13,086 bases of DNA from CAYVMX01 sp964452725 (lineage in GTDB: Bacteria; Patescibacteriota; Gracilibacteria; JAHISY01), in contig CAYVMX010000019.1 in NCBI GenBank assembly GCA_964452725.1, positions 1 to 13,086 of the forward strand, given 5' to 3'. The position numbers and the translations under genes are program-made. Below the pieces are notes generated by a model that saw only the letters and a program-made list of their open reading frames with translations, searched no databases and was not told the origin of the DNA. Shown piece after piece: positions 11,389 to 13,086 of the stretch; within the stretch, counting starts at the first letter, position 1; each line of letters opens with the position of its first letter.

Positions 11389-11706
11389 ATGTCAAAATTC
11401 GCAATCGTCAGTATCGGAGGCAAACAGTATCGCGTCAGCGAGGGTGAGACTGTCGTAGTCGAAAAAATCGCTGACGAAGTCGGTAAGACGATCAAACTCG
11501 GACACGTCTTCCTCATCGGTGATGGTGAGTCTGCTACGGTCGGCACACCACTCGTCGAAGGTGCGACCGTCGAGGCGAAGGTGTTGGAGATTGGCAAAGG
11601 CGACAAGATCCGCGTCTTCAAGATGAAAGCCCGCAAACGCTACCGCGTCGAGCGTGGTCATCGCCAGCATTTTGCCAAACTGGAGATTGTGAAGATCAAC
11701 GGCTAA
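11389..11706 (+). CDS. rplU: 50S ribosomal protein L21
   Basis: A large-subunit protein binding 23S rRNA. The 105 residues are of normal length: FAIVSIGGKQYRVSEGETVVVEKI (N-terminal signature), VLEIGKGDKIRVFKMKARKRYRVERGHRQ (C-terminal signature with the KxRKxYRxxxGHRQ motif). The start is set by the family N-terminus and the -10 six bases before it. rpmA (L27), the usual next gene, is not here; instead a minus-strand membrane-protein gene ends 2 bases after the stop. Confidence 0.97.
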   Translation: MSKFAIVSIGGKQYRVSEGETVVVEKIADEVGKTIKLGHVFLIGDGESATVGTPLVEGATVEAKVLEIGKGDKIRVFKMKARKRYRVERGHRQHFAKLEIVKING

Positions 11707-11708
11707 AT

Positions 11709-12209
11709 TTAAGGTCTAACCTCACTTAAATAAAACCATATTATTGATAGGACTATTGTTAGTGCTACGCCAGTAAAGATGCCCCAGAAGTAGATTTCCT
11801 TTTGTCCCATGGTGATTTTTTTCAGCTTGCGGTAGCGATGTGCACCGAGGGTGCCGAGTAAAAATGAATACAGAAATAAAAGTGCTAAGGCAGCTCCAAT
11901 AATGTTTAATGTGATGCCATCAGCTACCTGAATTATTTTGCTGCCAAGGAAGTAAATAAAGAACAGCAAGGTACTGACAAAACTTTTGCGATAAATGCCA
12001 AAGGTTAGAGCTGCCATTAGTATGACATCGAACCAAGAAGTGTATTCTTCAAGTCCACCAATAATCATGAATAATGCAGTCAGCGCTGTCGATATTATTC
12101 CAGCTACAAGGGCAACATGGATATTCCATTCAGCTTGCTTGAGATTGAGCTTGCTGTACTTGCATCCGCTAACGAGTCGCTCCCAGAAGTCAGGTTTCTG
12201 TTTAGACAT
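11709..12209 (-). CDS. Unrecognised five-helix membrane protein
   Basis: The 166 residues do not match a family I know. After a soluble N-terminus (MSKQKPDFWERLVSGCKYSK, basic and aromatic) come five hydrophobic stretches: ~31-51 (VALVAGIISTALTALFMII), ~57-73, ~77-96 (LLFFIYFLGSKIIQV), ~101-123 (IIGAALALLFLYSFLLGTLGA), and ~138-160 (FWGIFTGVALTIVLSIIWFYL). A basic loop (HRYRKLKKITMGQK) lies between the last two. There is no signal peptide or enzyme motif. The start ATG 12209 is chosen over GTG 12215 because a TGCTAACAT box ends 9 bases before it. Its codons are clearly more AT-rich than those of its neighbours, which suggests later acquisition. It sits where rpmA is expected after rplU. Confidence 0.75.
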   Translation of the reverse strand: MSKQKPDFWERLVSGCKYSKLNLKQAEWNIHVALVAGIISTALTALFMIIGGLEEYTSWFDVILMAALTFGIYRKSFVSTLLFFIYFLGSKIIQVADGITLNIIGAALALLFLYSFLLGTLGAHRYRKLKKITMGQKEIYFWGIFTGVALTIVLSIIWFYLSEVRP

Positions 12210-12218
12210 ATACACACT

Positions 12219-12227
12219 ATGTTAGCA
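12219..12227 (-). promoter_or_regulatory. Candidate extended -10 of the membrane-protein gene
   Basis: On minus, TGCTAACAT (TGn plus TAACAT, 12224 to 12219), 9 bases before ATG 12209. The divergent gap to metG is only 78 bases. Confidence 0.4.
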
Positions 12228-12273
12228 CAATGTGATGGGGTAGGTGGAGTTTTTGTAGTGTGGGCTTGTCAGC

Positions 12274-12279
12274 TATACT
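12274..12279 (+). promoter_or_regulatory. Candidate -10 of metG
   Basis: TATACT (5 of 6), 8 bases (TACTCCAT) before the metG ATG. TTTTGT at 12251-12256 is a weak -35 with a 17-base spacer. Confidence 0.5.
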
Positions 12280-12287
12280 TACTCCAT

Positions 12288-13086
12288 ATGTCTGACAAAA
12301 AATTCTACATCACGTCGAGTCTACCGTACGTAAACGGCGAACCCCACATTGGTTTCGCCATGGAGATCATCCAGACCGACGTCTTGGCGCGCTACCACCG
12401 CCAGCGCGGGTACGATACGCACTTCCTCACGGGTACCGATGAGCACGGTGCCAAGCTCGCTCAGACTGCTACCAAGCAAAATCAAACACCGCAGGAGATT
12501 TGCGATACCAATTCAGCCAAATTCCAAGCGCTCCGGCAGACACTCAATCTCAGCTGGGACGACTTCATCCGCACGACCGATCGACAGCGGCACTGGCCAG
12601 CCGCGCAGCAGCTCTGGTCGCAGCTCGTCGCCGCGGGTAAGCTGGAAAAGCGCAAATACAAAGGACTCTACTGTACAGGCTGCGAAGAGTTCAAACGTAC
12701 GACAGATTTGACTGACGGCAAGTGTCCGCACCACCAGACCACACCTCAGGAGGTGGAGGAAGAGAACTGGTTTTTTCGACTTTCCGACTACTCCGATCAG
12801 ATTTTGGAACTACTCGAAAAGCGCGAGGTCGCGATCGTCCCCGAGTTCCGTGCCAAAGAGATCCTCAACGTCATCAAAGACGGACTCCACGATGTTTCCT
12901 TCAGTCGTCCGAGCCAGAGTCTGACGTGGGGGATACCCGTACCCGACGACGACACACAGACTATGTATGTGTGGTGCGACGCACTCACGAATTACATCTC
13001 CGCGATCGGCTATGCGAAGGAGAGTGCCGACTTCAAGAAATGGTGGCCAGCGGACTGTCATGTGATCGGCAAGGACATCGTGCGTT
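12288..13086 (+). CDS. metG: Methionyl-tRNA synthetase, 3' end off the window
   Basis: Charges tRNA-Met with methionine. The 266 visible codons cover the catalytic domain: FYITSSLPYVNGEPHIGFAM (6-25) with the class I signature as HIGF rather than HIGH, ARYHRQRGYDTHFLTGTDEHGAK, the connective-peptide zinc knuckle YCTGCEEF...GKCPHHQ (one CxxC and one CxxH), AKEILNVIKDGLHDVSFSR, and YVWCDALTNYIS (family VWfDAl.nY). The KMSKS motif and anticodon domain lie beyond the edge. The start is set by the family N-terminus and the nearby -10. It is divergent from the membrane-protein gene. Confidence 0.95.
   Translation, partial: MSDKKFYITSSLPYVNGEPHIGFAMEIIQTDVLARYHRQRGYDTHFLTGTDEHGAKLAQTATKQNQTPQEICDTNSAKFQALRQTLNLSWDDFIRTTDRQRHWPAAQQLWSQLVAAGKLEKRKYKGLYCTGCEEFKRTTDLTDGKCPHHQTTPQEVEEENWFFRLSDYSDQILELLEKREVAIVPEFRAKEILNVIKDGLHDVSFSRPSQSLTWGIPVPDDDTQTMYVWCDALTNYISAIGYAKESADFKKWWPADCHVIGKDIVR

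Overview
This is a stretch of chromosome from a bacterium with small, tightly packed genes. The standard genetic code fits, because TGA ends hemA and tsaC. My best guess is a Candidate Phyla Radiation (Patescibacteria) lineage. The evidence is the tiny intergenic gaps, compact proteins (short GalU, short MetG with a single zinc knuckle), a CPR-style DHH phosphoesterase, S6 with a long charged tail, and rpsF next to rpsR with no ssb between them. Phylum-level placement cannot be made from the sequence alone. Most genes are GC-moderate; one membrane-protein gene (11709-12209) is visibly AT-rich.

Layout: purC (minus, runs off the left edge) diverges from hemA-hemL, the first two steps of the C5 route to 5-aminolevulinate. 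Then come cysE (serine acetyltransferase), thyX (flavin-dependent thymidylate synthase), an Hsp20 chaperone, galU, a TPR protein and tsaC (tRNA t6A synthesis), all on plus. A COG2426-type membrane protein on minus overlaps tsaC tail to tail. It diverges from rsmH-ftsL, a remnant of the dcw division cluster, which converges on a DHH/DHHA1 phosphoesterase (minus). A 214-base divergent spacer leads into rpsF-rpsR, a tRNA-Thr(GGT) and rplU. An unrecognised five-helix membrane protein (minus) and metG (plus, runs off the right edge) close the window.

The strongest pattern is regulatory. For 13 of the 18 genes a -10-like hexamer (TANNNT, sometimes TGnTANNNT) ends 6-10 bases before the start codon, most often exactly 6. 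No gene has a convincing Shine-Dalgarno sequence. This is what leaderless transcription with one promoter per gene would look like. In two places (thyX to hsp20, galU to TPR) the upstream stop codon is part of the next gene's -10 box. Two divergent spacers hold near-mirror palindromes with a -10 on each strand.

The second theme is palindromic repeats. They sit between genes (3026-3100, 6512-6567) and also in frame inside coding sequence: two in hemA, two in hemL and one in tsaC. One of them supplies the last ~41 residues of HemA in place of the normal dimerisation domain. HemL also lacks the segment expected to hold its gating loop. The hemA-hemL pair therefore looks eroded or repurposed. I found no CRISPR array, insertion sequence with transposase, rRNA, or obvious defence system.
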